A stretch of DNA of 47,165 nucleotides from an uncultured Hungatella sp. (GTDB lineage Bacteria > Bacillota > Clostridia > Lachnospirales > Lachnospiraceae), in assembly GCA_947089145.1 (NCBI GenBank), contig CAMUJH010000031.1, positions 1 to 47,165 of the forward strand, given 5' to 3'. The position numbers and the translations under genes were made by a program. Shown here piece by piece: positions 15,876-24,706 of the stretch. Below the pieces are notes generated by a model that was given only the letters and a program-made list of their open reading frames with translations, was not told where the DNA came from and did no database searches. The first letter of the stretch is position 1, and each line of letters begins with the position of its first letter.

Positions 15876-17164
15876 CTCCGGCTGCAATAGCCATTCTGTA
15901 TCCGCTTCATGGGGCGGCTATCATGCTTCTGTGCCGTTCCCGCTTTGGCAGGAGAAAAACCTGGGCGATCTGCATGATCGGGGCTTTTCTGCAGGTAGCG
16001 CTGGCATTGGGCTTTTATGTGTTTGTACAGGGAAAAGCGTGGATATATGGCGTGTTTTCGGCCACGTTTCTCATAATTATAGCCGAGGCGTTTTTCCTGT
16101 CAGCCGAGGATTTTCCCCAGACTATGTTTATTGCCATGACATATACCCAGGCATTTCTAATCATAACATTTTTGTCAGGGGTATTATCCAACTGGATGTT
16201 TCATGGAACCATTAAGGCCGCATCCTGGCTCCGCACGATTTTTCATATAGCAGGGCTTTTGGCATATGGGACGGCATTTAAAGAAAAATTTGAAGCCATA
16301 CGCAGGGATGTGGTAACAGGATGGTGGCCCATGTGCATGCTTTCTGTTTTATATACGGCTTACGTGATCTATATTACTATGACGGCCCAGGCAGAGTATT
16401 TTCACAATGCCGCTTTGATGCCGTTTTTATTTCTGCTGGCAGCCATACTGACCAGCTACGCAGTGATTTTTCATACGATTCATTATATGAGGGAAGCTGC
16501 TATCAACAGTCAGATGGAACAGCGCCAGACTATCCTCATTAAGAAGATAGAAATCATGGAGGAGGCAGAGGAAGAAAACCGCCGACTTCGCCACGACTTC
16601 AGGCATCATATGCGCAGCATTATGGAATACGCCAAAAACGGAGAGACGGATCAGATCCTTAGCTATCTGGAAGAATACGATACGGAGATAGGGAAGACGG
16701 CAAGGAAGAGACTGTGCACAAACTCTATAATAGACAACGTTCTGACTGTCTATGGGAACCAGGCAGAAAAAGAAGGAATCAAAGTAATTTATGCAATAAC
16801 CACAGATAAAGATGCAGGAATCAAGGCGGTGGATATGGTGGCCATTCTTGCCAACTTGATGGAAAATGCCATACATGGCTGCCTGGAGTCGGGGAAAGAG
16901 CAGATGGACATCCGGGTGCAGATAGGTACAAAAGCGGGGAAATTTTCGATTGCAGTGGACAATACCTGCAAAGATAATATTTATTTTAAAAACGGGCTGC
17001 CAAAGCGCAAAAAGAGGAGAGGGATCGGCATTTCCAGTATTGTGAAAAGCGTGGAAAAGTACGGGGGGAATGCCGACTTTAGAACAGGGGAAGGGAGATT
17101 TATCAGCAGGATCATTATCAGCCAGAAGCAGATTCCCGTCCAGTCTAACCATAGCATTAATTAG
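15872..17164 (+). CDS. GHKL-type sensor histidine kinase (AgrC-like)
   Basis: This 430-aa protein has six or seven hydrophobic segments in residues 1-205, then a coiled linker and a cytoplasmic kinase core. The phospho-accepting His is in RLRHDFRHHMRSIM (H241), the N-box is NLMENAIHGCLES and the G-box RRGIGISSIVKSVEKYGG. There is no separate extracellular sensor domain, as in AgrC-type kinases that sense peptides or membrane state through the helices. The TTG start has GGAG 8 nt upstream. The gene directly follows its cognate LytTR regulator on the same strand. The signal is unknown; no autoinducer-peptide gene was found nearby. Confidence 0.88.
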   Translation: MTPAAIAILYPLHGAAIMLLCRSRFGRRKTWAICMIGAFLQVALALGFYVFVQGKAWIYGVFSATFLIIIAEAFFLSAEDFPQTMFIAMTYTQAFLIITFLSGVLSNWMFHGTIKAASWLRTIFHIAGLLAYGTAFKEKFEAIRRDVVTGWWPMCMLSVLYTAYVIYITMTAQAEYFHNAALMPFLFLLAAILTSYAVIFHTIHYMREAAINSQMEQRQTILIKKIEIMEEAEEENRRLRHDFRHHMRSIMEYAKNGETDQILSYLEEYDTEIGKTARKRLCTNSIIDNVLTVYGNQAEKEGIKVIYAITTDKDAGIKAVDMVAILANLMENAIHGCLESGKEQMDIRVQIGTKAGKFSIAVDNTCKDNIYFKNGLPKRKKRRGIGISSIVKSVEKYGGNADFRTGEGRFISRIIISQKQIPVQSNHSIN

Positions 17165-17224
17165 CCCGAAGGGCCATGCGGCGGCTGGCTTTGGAAACAG
17201 GAGGCGAACAGGCTGTACAGGTGC

Positions 17225-17253
17225 TTGACTTTGTATTTTTATCCGGTTATTAT
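17225..17253 (+). promoter_or_regulatory. Promoter of the gtrA-yfhO-argH operon
   Basis: TTGACT (17225-17230) and TATTAT (17248-17253), 17 bp apart, lie 33 bp before the GtrA-family start. Confidence 0.6.
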
Positions 17254-17286
17254 AGTAGGAGCACATCAAGATACAGGAGCAAGAAT

Positions 17287-17712
17287 ATGATTTCTTCCAT
17301 ATGGAGTAAACTGAGCAATCGAGAAAGCGTGACATATATTATCTGCGGGGTTCTGACCACGGCAGTGGACTGGATTACCCACAGGATTTTATGGCATATG
17401 GGGGCGGAGTATCAGGTGTCTACAGCGGTAAGCTGGGCGGCGGCAGTTCTGTTTGCCTTTATAAGCAATAAGTTTTGGGTATTTCGAAGCTTTGAGACAG
17501 AGCTGAAGCGTCTGTGGAAAGAGTTTGTTTCTTTTGTGGCATGCAGAATTGCGACGTTTGCCGTCACCATGGCAGGCATGGTGGTCATGGTGGGGATGCT
17601 GCACTGGAACGAGTTTTTAGGGAAACTTGTGGTATCTGCGGCATCTATGGTACTGAATTATATTCCCAGCAAACTGTTTATATTTAAAAAGACAGGAGAT
17701 GGGAGAAGCTGA
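17287..17712 (+). CDS. GtrA/GtcA-family membrane protein
   Basis: This 141-aa protein has four transmembrane helices in the GtrA pattern: ESVTYIICGVLTTAVDWITH, AVSWAAAVLFAFISNKFWVF (with the family's NKxWVF motif), then two helices and a final NYIPSKLFIFKK. GtrA proteins help move polyprenyl-phosphate-linked sugars across the membrane for later transfer by a YfhO/GT-C enzyme, for example in teichoic-acid glycosylation. I start at 17287 because AGGAG is 7 nt upstream; the open frame extends back to 17176 over the promoter. The next gene starts 1 bp after the stop and encodes the YfhO partner. Confidence 0.88.
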   Translation: MISSIWSKLSNRESVTYIICGVLTTAVDWITHRILWHMGAEYQVSTAVSWAAAVLFAFISNKFWVFRSFETELKRLWKEFVSFVACRIATFAVTMAGMVVMVGMLHWNEFLGKLVVSAASMVLNYIPSKLFIFKKTGDGRS

Positions 17713-17713
17713 T

Positions 17714-20389
17714 ATGGATAATGAGGAGATAACGAGAGCGTCAGAGGAGACGGGGCAGCCGCTGTATGAATACCCGGATTGGGATATGGAAATAGAGGAG
17801 GAGATCAGTCAAGAAGATGATGAAGCGTATCCCGACGCCCTTCCCAGAAAAAGCAGGAAAAAGAAAAAGGGAGACTGGATGAGAAAGTCTGCAGCTGTTA
17901 TAGGGGATTACTTAAGACCCTCTGACGGCCTGTGGGCTGCTTTTTGTGTTCCCATTGTGATTATGATTATTATCTTTATTCAAAGAGGGATCTTTCCTTT
18001 TGGGGAAGAAAGCTTTTTGCGGACGGATATGTATCATCAGTATGCCCCGTTCTTTTCGGAATTTCGGTATAAATTAAGCCGGGGCGGCAGCCTGCTTTAC
18101 AGCTGGGACATTGGCATGGGGATTAATTTCTCTGCTTTATATGCTTACTATCTGGCCAGCCCCTTTAACTGGCTGCTGCTGCTGTGTCCAAAGGGCCTGG
18201 TCATTGAGTTTATGACCTATGGCATTGTGTTAAAAATCGGCCTCGCAGGCCTTGCATTTGCCTGGTATCTGAAAAAGCAATGCTGCTGGGGAAGAGAAAA
18301 TTTTGGAGTGGGATTTTTCGGGATCTTTTATGCCCTGTCCGGATACATGGCGGCTTATAGCTGGAACATTATGTGGTTGGACTGCATTATCCTGTTTCCG
18401 ATAATTATGCTGGGACTGGAACGGCTGGTGGAGGAAAAAAGGGGGTTGATGTACTGCCTGGCATTGGGAGCCAGCATCCTTTCTAATTACTACATCTCCA
18501 TTATGACCTGCATTTTTATGGTAATTTATTTCGGAGCTCTTTTGATTTTAAATACAGGCAGGGGAAAAAGCGCAAAAGATTACGGAATTCATATCCAGCA
18601 GTTTGCCTGGTATTCCCTGCTGGCAGGAGGGCTGGCGGCGGCTGTGCTGATTCCGGAAATATATGCGTTGCAGGCCACTGCGTCAGCTGACTCGGACTTT
18701 CCTAAGACCATAAGCTCTTATTTTTCCATTTTTGATATGTTTGCAAGGCATATCGGCAACGTGGAGACGGAGATCGGCCTGGAACACTGGCCTAATATTT
18801 ACTGCGGAGTGGCAGTGCTGATGCTGTTTTTGCTGTATTTGGGATGCCGGAATATCCAGGCGAAAGAAAAGGCGGTATACTGCGGCCTTCTGCTTCTGTT
18901 TTTTGCCAGCTTTTCTGTAAACGGGCTGAATTTTATCTGGCATGGATTCCATTTCCCCAACAGCCTGCCGTGCCGACAGTCGTTTATTTATATTTTTCTG
19001 ATGCTGGTAATCTGCTACCGGGCATACAGGAATCTGGATCAGATACCCTGGAAACACATAGTCATAGCTTTCTGGGGAGCGGTGATCTTCGTGGTTCTGG
19101 CAGAGAAACTGGTGGAACAGGAACATTTCCAGTTCTATACTTATTATGTGGCCATTCTGTTTCTTTCTCTGTATGCAGGGCTTTTCTACTTGTATAAAAA
19201 AGGCCGGGCCGGTTACGGAACGGTTATGATGCTGGCCTTGGCAGTGGTTTCCATAGAGGCAGCAGTGAATACCACGGTGACCAGCATAACTACCACAAGC
19301 AGGACAAGTTACACCAAGGATAATGAGGATGTGAGGAAGCTGACAGAATCCTTGATCCCCAGCGATACGTTTTACCGCATTGAAAAAGTGACCAGGAAGA
19401 CAAAAAATGACGGGGCATGGATGAATTTTCCGTCAGTATCCCTGTTCTCGTCTACAGCCAATGCAGATCTGACGGACTTTTTTAAGCAGATAGGGTGCGA
19501 GGGCAACACCAACGCCTACAGTATTACAGGCAGCACGCCCCTGGCGGATTCTCTGTTCTCCGTAAAATACGGACTTTACTCTTCAGAGCAGGAAAACAAT
19601 ATACTTTTAAGGCTCATCGGCACAAGCGGAGATACGTGGCTGTACCAGAATCTGGCGGCTTTGCCGGTGGGGTTTGTGGTGTCAGAGGATCTGGAGACAG
19701 ACTGGCAGAGAGATCTGGGGAATCCGGCGGAGGTTCAGAATAACCTGTGTGATGTCATCGGCGCAGAGCGGGTGCTGGCGGACGCAGGGGGAGAGAACAC
19801 CGGGACCATGTTCCGGATGACGCCGATGCGGGAGGGAGATTACTACGTATATATTGCCAATAAGCAGGTAAAAGAGGTTAAAGTAAAAATTGGAGAAACT
19901 TCCCAGACATTTAAAAACGTAAACCGGGGCTTCCTGCTGGAGCTGGGCCGATGCGGGACAGATTCAGAGATTGTCATTACAAATGAGGACGGAGACGAAA
20001 GCCTTAGCGCCAGGGCATACCGTTTTTCGGAGCAGGGGCTTTGGTCAGTCTTTAATATTTTAAACAGATATCCCCTTCAGGTGACCAGATGGGTGGATAC
20101 CCGCCTGGAAGGGGAAGTGGACGCAGAGCAGGCCGGGGTGCTGTTTACCAGCGTACCCTATGACAAAGGGTGGACCGTAACTGTGGACGGTGAAAAACAG
20201 GAAACAAGGAAGATTTTTGACACATTTCTTAGTGTAAATATACCGGCGGGAAAACATGTTGTTGCTATGTCCTACGAACCTTCAGGGCTGAGGCTGGGAC
20301 TGGGAATCAGCGGCGTCAGCGCCTTGTGCCTTATAGCGTCAGCCTGCTTGGAATGGAAAAAACGGAGAACAGAAAGGAGAACAGATTGA
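17714..20389 (+). CDS. yfhO: YfhO-family membrane glycosyltransferase
   Basis: This 891-aa protein has an acidic, Lys-rich cytoplasmic N-tail (1-60), about 12-13 transmembrane helices, and an extracytoplasmic C-terminal half ending in a last helix. The first loop contains FLRTDMYHQYAPFFSEFRYK followed by GGSLLYSWDIGMGINF, the hallmark of the YfhO family, with the Asp expected for GT-C catalysis. In Bacillus subtilis YfhO acts with CsbB and GtcA to put GlcNAc on lipoteichoic acid from a lipid-linked donor. Here the GtrA-type partner is immediately upstream, but a CsbB-like enzyme is not adjacent. The ATG at 17714 has GGGAG 8 nt upstream; an earlier ATG at 17699 does not. The stop overlaps the argH start. 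Confidence 0.85.
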   Translation: MDNEEITRASEETGQPLYEYPDWDMEIEEEISQEDDEAYPDALPRKSRKKKKGDWMRKSAAVIGDYLRPSDGLWAAFCVPIVIMIIIFIQRGIFPFGEESFLRTDMYHQYAPFFSEFRYKLSRGGSLLYSWDIGMGINFSALYAYYLASPFNWLLLLCPKGLVIEFMTYGIVLKIGLAGLAFAWYLKKQCCWGRENFGVGFFGIFYALSGYMAAYSWNIMWLDCIILFPIIMLGLERLVEEKRGLMYCLALGASILSNYYISIMTCIFMVIYFGALLILNTGRGKSAKDYGIHIQQFAWYSLLAGGLAAAVLIPEIYALQATASADSDFPKTISSYFSIFDMFARHIGNVETEIGLEHWPNIYCGVAVLMLFLLYLGCRNIQAKEKAVYCGLLLLFFASFSVNGLNFIWHGFHFPNSLPCRQSFIYIFLMLVICYRAYRNLDQIPWKHIVIAFWGAVIFVVLAEKLVEQEHFQFYTYYVAILFLSLYAGLFYLYKKGRAGYGTVMMLALAVVSIEAAVNTTVTSITTTSRTSYTKDNEDVRKLTESLIPSDTFYRIEKVTRKTKNDGAWMNFPSVSLFSSTANADLTDFFKQIGCEGNTNAYSITGSTPLADSLFSVKYGLYSSEQENNILLRLIGTSGDTWLYQNLAALPVGFVVSEDLETDWQRDLGNPAEVQNNLCDVIGAERVLADAGGENTGTMFRMTPMREGDYYVYIANKQVKEVKVKIGETSQTFKNVNRGFLLELGRCGTDSEIVITNEDGDESLSARAYRFSEQGLWSVFNILNRYPLQVTRWVDTRLEGEVDAEQAGVLFTSVPYDKGWTVTVDGEKQETRKIFDTFLSVNIPAGKHVVAMSYEPSGLRLGLGISGVSALCLIASACLEWKKRRTERRTD

Positions 20390-21762
20390 TGAAGCTTTGG
20401 GGCGGACGTTTTACGAAAGAGGAAAATGAGTTAGTGCATAATTTTAATGAATCTCTGTCTTTTGACAGAAAATTTTATGGCCAGGATATAAAAGGCAGCA
20501 TAGCCCATGTAACAATGCTTGCTAGGCAGGGAATCGTCTCAGAGGAGGACAAGGAAACCATTGTTAAGGGCCTGGAAAGCATTTTGGAGGATTTGGATTC
20601 CGGAAAGCTTGAATTTACCAGAGAGTATGAAGACATTCACTCCTTTGTGGAGTCCAACCTGATTAAACGGGTGGGGGAAGCCGGAAAACGGCTCCACACG
20701 GGACGCAGCCGCAATGACCAGGTAGCCTTGGACATGAAGCTATATTGCCGCGATGAGATTGGGGAGATAGATAAGCTGGTAAAAGGGCTTATGGAAGAGA
20801 TCCTGAAGCTTATGGAGGATAACCTGGACACTTATATGCCGGGATTTACCCATCTCCAGAAGGCGCAGCCGGTGACTCTGGCTCACCATATGGGTGCTTA
20901 TTTCGAGATGTTTTACAGGGACAGAACCAGGCTTCGGGATATTCGGGAGAGGATGAACTATTGCCCTCTGGGCGCCGGCGCACTGGCAGGAACCACATAT
21001 CCCCTGGACAGGGACTATACGGCAAAGCTCCTGGGATTTTATGGCCCTACTATGAACAGCATGGATTCTGTATCAGACAGGGACTACGTCATCGAACTTT
21101 TAAATGCTCTGTCGATTATCGCCATGCACTTAAGCCGGTTCAGCGAAGAAATTATTATCTGGAACAGCAATGAGTACCAGTTTGTGGAACTGGACGACGC
21201 TTACAGCACTGGAAGCAGCATAATGCCTCAGAAGAAGAATCCGGATATTGCGGAACTGGTGCGGGGCAAAACAGGCCGAGTTTACGGGGCTCTTATTTCC
21301 TTGCTTACCACTATGAAGGGCATCCCCTTGGCTTATGACAAGGACATGCAGGAGGATAAAGAGCTGACCTTTGATGCCATTGACACGGTGAAGGGCTGTC
21401 TGGCTCTGTTTGCGGGAATGATTTCCACTATGAGTTTCCGGAAAGACGTAATGGAAAACAGTGCGAAAAACGGGTTTACCAATGCCACGGACGCGGCGGA
21501 CTATCTGGTGAACCATGGAGTGCCTTTCCGGGATGCCCATGGGATTGTAGGGCAGCTGGTACTGTACTGCATTGAGAGGGACATGGCCCTGGATGATATG
21601 ACGCTGGAGGAATTTAAAGCCGTCAGCCCTGTATTTGAAGGGGATGTCTACGAAGCCATCAGCATGAAAACGTGCGTGGAGAAGAGAGTCAGCCTGGGAG
21701 GCCCGGGAAAAGCGGCTATGGAGCGGGTGATCCAGGCCTGCAAAGAACGGCTTAAGGAGTAA
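20389..21762 (+). CDS. argH: Argininosuccinate lyase
   Basis: This 457-aa enzyme (normal length) splits argininosuccinate into arginine and fumarate, the last step of arginine synthesis; it acts as a cytoplasmic homotetramer. It starts KLWGGRFTKEENELVHNFNE. Typical blocks follow: HTGRSRNDQVALDMKLYCRD (about 101-120), FTHLQKAQPVTLAHHM, and the catalytic flexible loop GSSIMPQKKNPD (about 275-286). The true ATG overlaps the YfhO stop (TGATG) and has AAGGAG upstream; a longer frame within yfhO is spurious. No argG or other arginine gene is adjacent, so this housekeeping gene rides in an envelope-glycosylation operon, with tight coupling to yfhO. Confidence 0.97.
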   Translation: MKLWGGRFTKEENELVHNFNESLSFDRKFYGQDIKGSIAHVTMLARQGIVSEEDKETIVKGLESILEDLDSGKLEFTREYEDIHSFVESNLIKRVGEAGKRLHTGRSRNDQVALDMKLYCRDEIGEIDKLVKGLMEEILKLMEDNLDTYMPGFTHLQKAQPVTLAHHMGAYFEMFYRDRTRLRDIRERMNYCPLGAGALAGTTYPLDRDYTAKLLGFYGPTMNSMDSVSDRDYVIELLNALSIIAMHLSRFSEEIIIWNSNEYQFVELDDAYSTGSSIMPQKKNPDIAELVRGKTGRVYGALISLLTTMKGIPLAYDKDMQEDKELTFDAIDTVKGCLALFAGMISTMSFRKDVMENSAKNGFTNATDAADYLVNHGVPFRDAHGIVGQLVLYCIERDMALDDMTLEEFKAVSPVFEGDVYEAISMKTCVEKRVSLGGPGKAAMERVIQACKERLKE

Positions 21763-21811
21763 AGCCGATTTAAGACGGACTCTGGAGCGGGAATAAATTT
21801 TCAAACACGCT

Positions 21812-23107
21812 CTAGGGCCGGCAGGGCAGTTCTACGGTAAAGCAGGTTCCTCCCTGGAGGCCGTCTGACAGTGTGATGGTTCCATGGTGAAGCAGAACCA
21901 GCTCTTTGGCAATGCTGAGTCCCAGGCCAAAGTGCTGTTTGTCCTTCCGGGAGGAGTCAGCCTGGTAGAACCTGTCAAAGACATAGGGTTTGCATTTATC
22001 AGGAATGCCGCAGCCTTCATCTGTGATCTGCAGGGAAAGGGCCCGCTTTTGGGACAATGGCCGGGCGCGGATGCAGACAGAGCGGCCGGCAGGCGTGTGA
22101 TTTCCGGCATTGTCAAGGAGAATCAGAAGCAGCTGCCGAATCCGCTGGGGATCGCCAAAAACCAGAGGAAGGGAATCTTGGGGAAGATCCAGGCAAAGCA
22201 AGATCCCCTTTTGTTGACAGACAGGATGAAAGGACTCATATAAATCAATTAGCAGGGTATCCATATCCACGTTCTCCATCTGAAGGCTCCAGGTCTTGGC
22301 GTCGGCGGATGCCAGAAGCAGCATATCGTCAATAAGGCGCGACATACGGACACATTCACTGTCTATAACAGGCAGGAGTGTGTCTTTTTCTTTTGCCCCG
22401 CTTTTTAAGGCAGCCACGGCGGAACGGAGGACTGCCAAAGGGGAGCGAAGCTCGTGGGAGGCGGCAGCAAGGAACTGGGCCTGTTTTTTCTGGCTTTCTT
22501 CCACAGGCTTTAATGACCAGCCTACAAATTTCCAGCTGATAAGTCCCAGGGCCAGGATGCCGAAGGCGGCCAAAAAGCACAGGTACAGCACCACTCCCCC
22601 AAGGGATTTTCGGACAGGGGGAACATAGGAAATAACACAGAGGCTGCGCACGCCGTTTTTTGCGGCAGCGACCATGACCATGGCGTCATAGGTATCTTTA
22701 TGCTTTCCCTGGACAGTCATGAGAGAAGTGGAGGCCGCTTGAGAGGATACCGGGGCACGGTTTATAAAGATGCCTTCTGCCTCTGCCTGGCTGACAGCCG
22801 CCTCAATCAGGGCCTGCCGGTCTGTCTCAGGCTGCCAGGAGCCCGGGAAGAGAAAGGGAGTACCATTCTCTCTTATGTGGATTATTATATGGTAGTCAGC
22901 CTCTGCCTCAGCAAGAAAAGTATGGGAAAATACACTGGAAGACAGAAATCTGGAAGTGAGGGAATTCCAGACAACCTGGAATTGCTCCAGCTGGACGCTG
23001 CGGTTTTTGCGGACCGAGGAGAGAAAAAATGCACAGATGACGAGCAGCAGGATGGCGCTGGTGGTAGCTGTATAGAGAAAGGTAAGCCGCTTTTGCAGGG
23101 TTTTCAT
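21812..23107 (-). CDS. Two-component sensor histidine kinase, probable partner of the regulator at 33918
   Basis: This 431-aa protein has helix 1 (about 15-30), an extracytoplasmic sensor region (31-170), helix 2 (about 172-193) and a short linker. The dimerisation domain has AAASHELRSPLAVLRSAVAA (H218). The ATPase has its N-box in LLLILLDNAGNHTPAG, ITDEGCGIP (G1), FDRFYQADSSRK (F-box) and FGLGLSIAKELV (G2). It is a complete, apparently active HisKA kinase. CCGGAGG precedes the ATG. No response regulator is next to it. The only OmpR-type regulator on this strand is at 33918-34634, in the order usual for such operons but separated by a 10.6-kb plus-strand block. Confidence 0.9.
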   Translation of the reverse strand: MKTLQKRLTFLYTATTSAILLLVICAFFLSSVRKNRSVQLEQFQVVWNSLTSRFLSSSVFSHTFLAEAEADYHIIIHIRENGTPFLFPGSWQPETDRQALIEAAVSQAEAEGIFINRAPVSSQAASTSLMTVQGKHKDTYDAMVMVAAAKNGVRSLCVISYVPPVRKSLGGVVLYLCFLAAFGILALGLISWKFVGWSLKPVEESQKKQAQFLAAASHELRSPLAVLRSAVAALKSGAKEKDTLLPVIDSECVRMSRLIDDMLLLASADAKTWSLQMENVDMDTLLIDLYESFHPVCQQKGILLCLDLPQDSLPLVFGDPQRIRQLLLILLDNAGNHTPAGRSVCIRARPLSQKRALSLQITDEGCGIPDKCKPYVFDRFYQADSSRKDKQHFGLGLSIAKELVLLHHGTITLSDGLQGGTCFTVELPCRP

Positions 23108-23143
23108 AAAGGGAGCCTCCGGAAAAATTATTAAATATAGTTT

Positions 23144-23172
23144 AGTTTACCATGGATTATTGAAGCGGACAA
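23144..23172 (-). promoter_or_regulatory. Probable promoter of the histidine kinase gene
   Basis: On the minus strand TTGTCC (23167-23172) and TAAACT (23144-23149) are 17 bp apart. It would let the kinase be expressed without its distant regulator gene. Confidence 0.45.
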
Positions 23173-23229
23173 CCATAAGACACTGGTCTGCAAAACATAC
23201 CCTAAAAACGACAATGCATTCCTCCGCTC

Positions 23230-23257
23230 TTAAAAGCCCTCTGTTTTTTGCTATAAT
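23230..23257 (+). promoter_or_regulatory. Promoter of the VTC/CotH/GT2 operon
   Basis: An extended -10 (TGC TATAAT, with TATAAT at 23252-23257) has TTAAAA 16 bp upstream (23230-23235), giving a leader of about 30 nt before the first gene. Confidence 0.6.
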
Positions 23258-23295
23258 AATCTTGCTGATTTTAGAAAATGAAAGGGCAAAGAGGC

Positions 23296-23988
23296 ATGAA
23301 CGAAGTCCTGCGGCAGGAGAAAAAGTATCTGGTTAATATTGCGGCCAGCAATGAATTGTGCCGCCGCCTTGGAAACATTATGATGGAAGATAAGCACAAT
23401 GGGGCGGAAGGCTACCGGATTCGTTCTTTATATTTTGACACGTTGGATGACGGGGATTTTAAAGATAAGCTGGACGGTATGGAACTGAGAAGAAAGATCC
23501 GTCTGCGGAACTATGACCCCAGGGCGGATTTTGCCATGTTGGAGATGAAACAGAAGGAAGGAGCTTATCAGAGAAAACGTTCCCTTCCCATGAAAAGAGA
23601 AGAGGGAAAACAGCTGCTGCAGGGCAACTATACTCCCCTCCTTAAGTTTGCGGAACCTTTTGCGGCAGAGTGCTACGGGCTGATGAACCGCATGTGTTAC
23701 CGCCCCAAGGCCGTGGTAGAGTACCGACGAAAGGCCTATGTTGCCAAGGAGAACCGCATCCGCATTACCATAGATAAGGATATGACTGCCACAGAGGCAT
23801 GCTTTGATATTTTTTCGGAAACCTTATCCCAATATCCGGTGTGGGATGCCTTTCATGCGGTGCTGGAGGTAAAATATAACGGCTTTCTTCCAAGCTACAT
23901 AAAAGAACTGGTTAGTTCCATTAACTGCTCAGAGATTTCTGTCAGCAAATACAGCCTGTCAAGAAGCGTGGGACTTCATTCAACATAA
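23296..23988 (+). CDS. VTC-domain polyphosphate polymerase family protein
   Basis: This 230-aa protein matches the VTC tunnel-fold domain. RQEKKYLVN opens the first strand, then YRIRSLYFDTLDDGDFKDKL, ELRRKIRLRNYD, LEMKQKEGAYQRKRSLPM and RPKAVVEYRRKAYV, and it closes with AVLEVKYNGFLPSYIKELV. The many Arg and Lys on facing strands and the E in LEVKYN are the phosphate- and metal-binding residues of this family, which makes polyphosphate from ATP in yeast; bacterial members are little studied. I prefer the ATG at 23296, 9-10 nt after AAAGGG, over 23278. It starts an operon with DUF4956 and CotH genes, a trio I recall as recurrent. Confidence 0.85.
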   Translation: MNEVLRQEKKYLVNIAASNELCRRLGNIMMEDKHNGAEGYRIRSLYFDTLDDGDFKDKLDGMELRRKIRLRNYDPRADFAMLEMKQKEGAYQRKRSLPMKREEGKQLLQGNYTPLLKFAEPFAAECYGLMNRMCYRPKAVVEYRRKAYVAKENRIRITIDKDMTATEACFDIFSETLSQYPVWDAFHAVLEVKYNGFLPSYIKELVSSINCSEISVSKYSLSRSVGLHST

Positions 23989-24002
23989 ACGAGGCATAAA
24001 TT

Positions 24003-24680
24003 ATGAAACAAGAACTTTATGAAATGTTCGGCTCATCCAATGATCTGTCTGTGGAAGTAATTTTGGCAAGACTTTCCATGGCAACCATGGTGGGCATATT
24101 TATTTTTCTGTCCTACAGATTGTCCCATGACGGGAGCATATACAGCAAAAAGTTTAACGTGTCCCTGGTGGCGCTGACCATCATTACCACAACCGTGATG
24201 ATTGTTATCGGGAACAATCTGGCCATGTCCCTGGGCATGGTGGGAGCGCTGTCTATTGTGCGGTTTCGGACAGCCATAAAGGATTCCAGGGATACCATCT
24301 ATATTTTCTGGACCATTGTGGCAGGCATTTGCTGCGGGGCGGGGGACTATCTGGTGGCAGCCATAGGAAGCGGATTCATATTTGCGGTTCTGCTGCTGTT
24401 CGGACGAATCCGCAATGACAGCCGGATTCTTTTAATCATCCGCACCGCACGGATGAATGAATCTCAGGTGGAGGCGCTGATCTTTCAGCGGTTTTCCAGA
24501 AAGGCTACCCTTCGGGTAAAGAACACCACAGAAACAGGCATTGAGTTCATCTACGAGCTAAGCAAGAAAACATTTGAAAAAAAGCGGAAAACAGACAAAA
24601 ACATTACAGATGAGATCTATGCCATTGGCAATATTGAATATTTCAACATTGTAACTCAGAATGACGATATAAGCAGCTGA
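24003..24680 (+). CDS. DUF4956-family membrane protein
   Basis: This 225-aa protein has an N-terminal membrane part of three or four helices (about 20-38, 50-72, 98-135), containing the conserved loop GMVGALSIVRFRTAIKDSRD. A cytoplasmic alpha/beta domain follows (about 140-222: RILLIIRTARMNESQVEALI and VKNTTETGIEFIYELS). The function is unknown; members occur beside VTC and CotH genes, and membrane handling of a product of the VTC protein is a reasonable guess. It starts 14 bp after the VTC gene and continues the same operon. Confidence 0.85.
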   Translation: MKQELYEMFGSSNDLSVEVILARLSMATMVGIFIFLSYRLSHDGSIYSKKFNVSLVALTIITTTVMIVIGNNLAMSLGMVGALSIVRFRTAIKDSRDTIYIFWTIVAGICCGAGDYLVAAIGSGFIFAVLLLFGRIRNDSRILLIIRTARMNESQVEALIFQRFSRKATLRVKNTTETGIEFIYELSKKTFEKKRKTDKNITDEIYAIGNIEYFNIVTQNDDISS

Positions 24681-24706
24681 GCCTCTTTAGAAAAAGAAGG
24701 TAGAAT

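Noticed and set aside
16427-17335. 302-codon minus-strand open frame under the GHKL kinase
   Set aside because: Cys/Phe/His-rich, no family resemblance, antisense to the conserved H-, N- and G-boxes.
21130-21804. 224-codon minus-strand frame under argH
   Set aside because: Antisense to conserved argininosuccinate lyase; no start signal.
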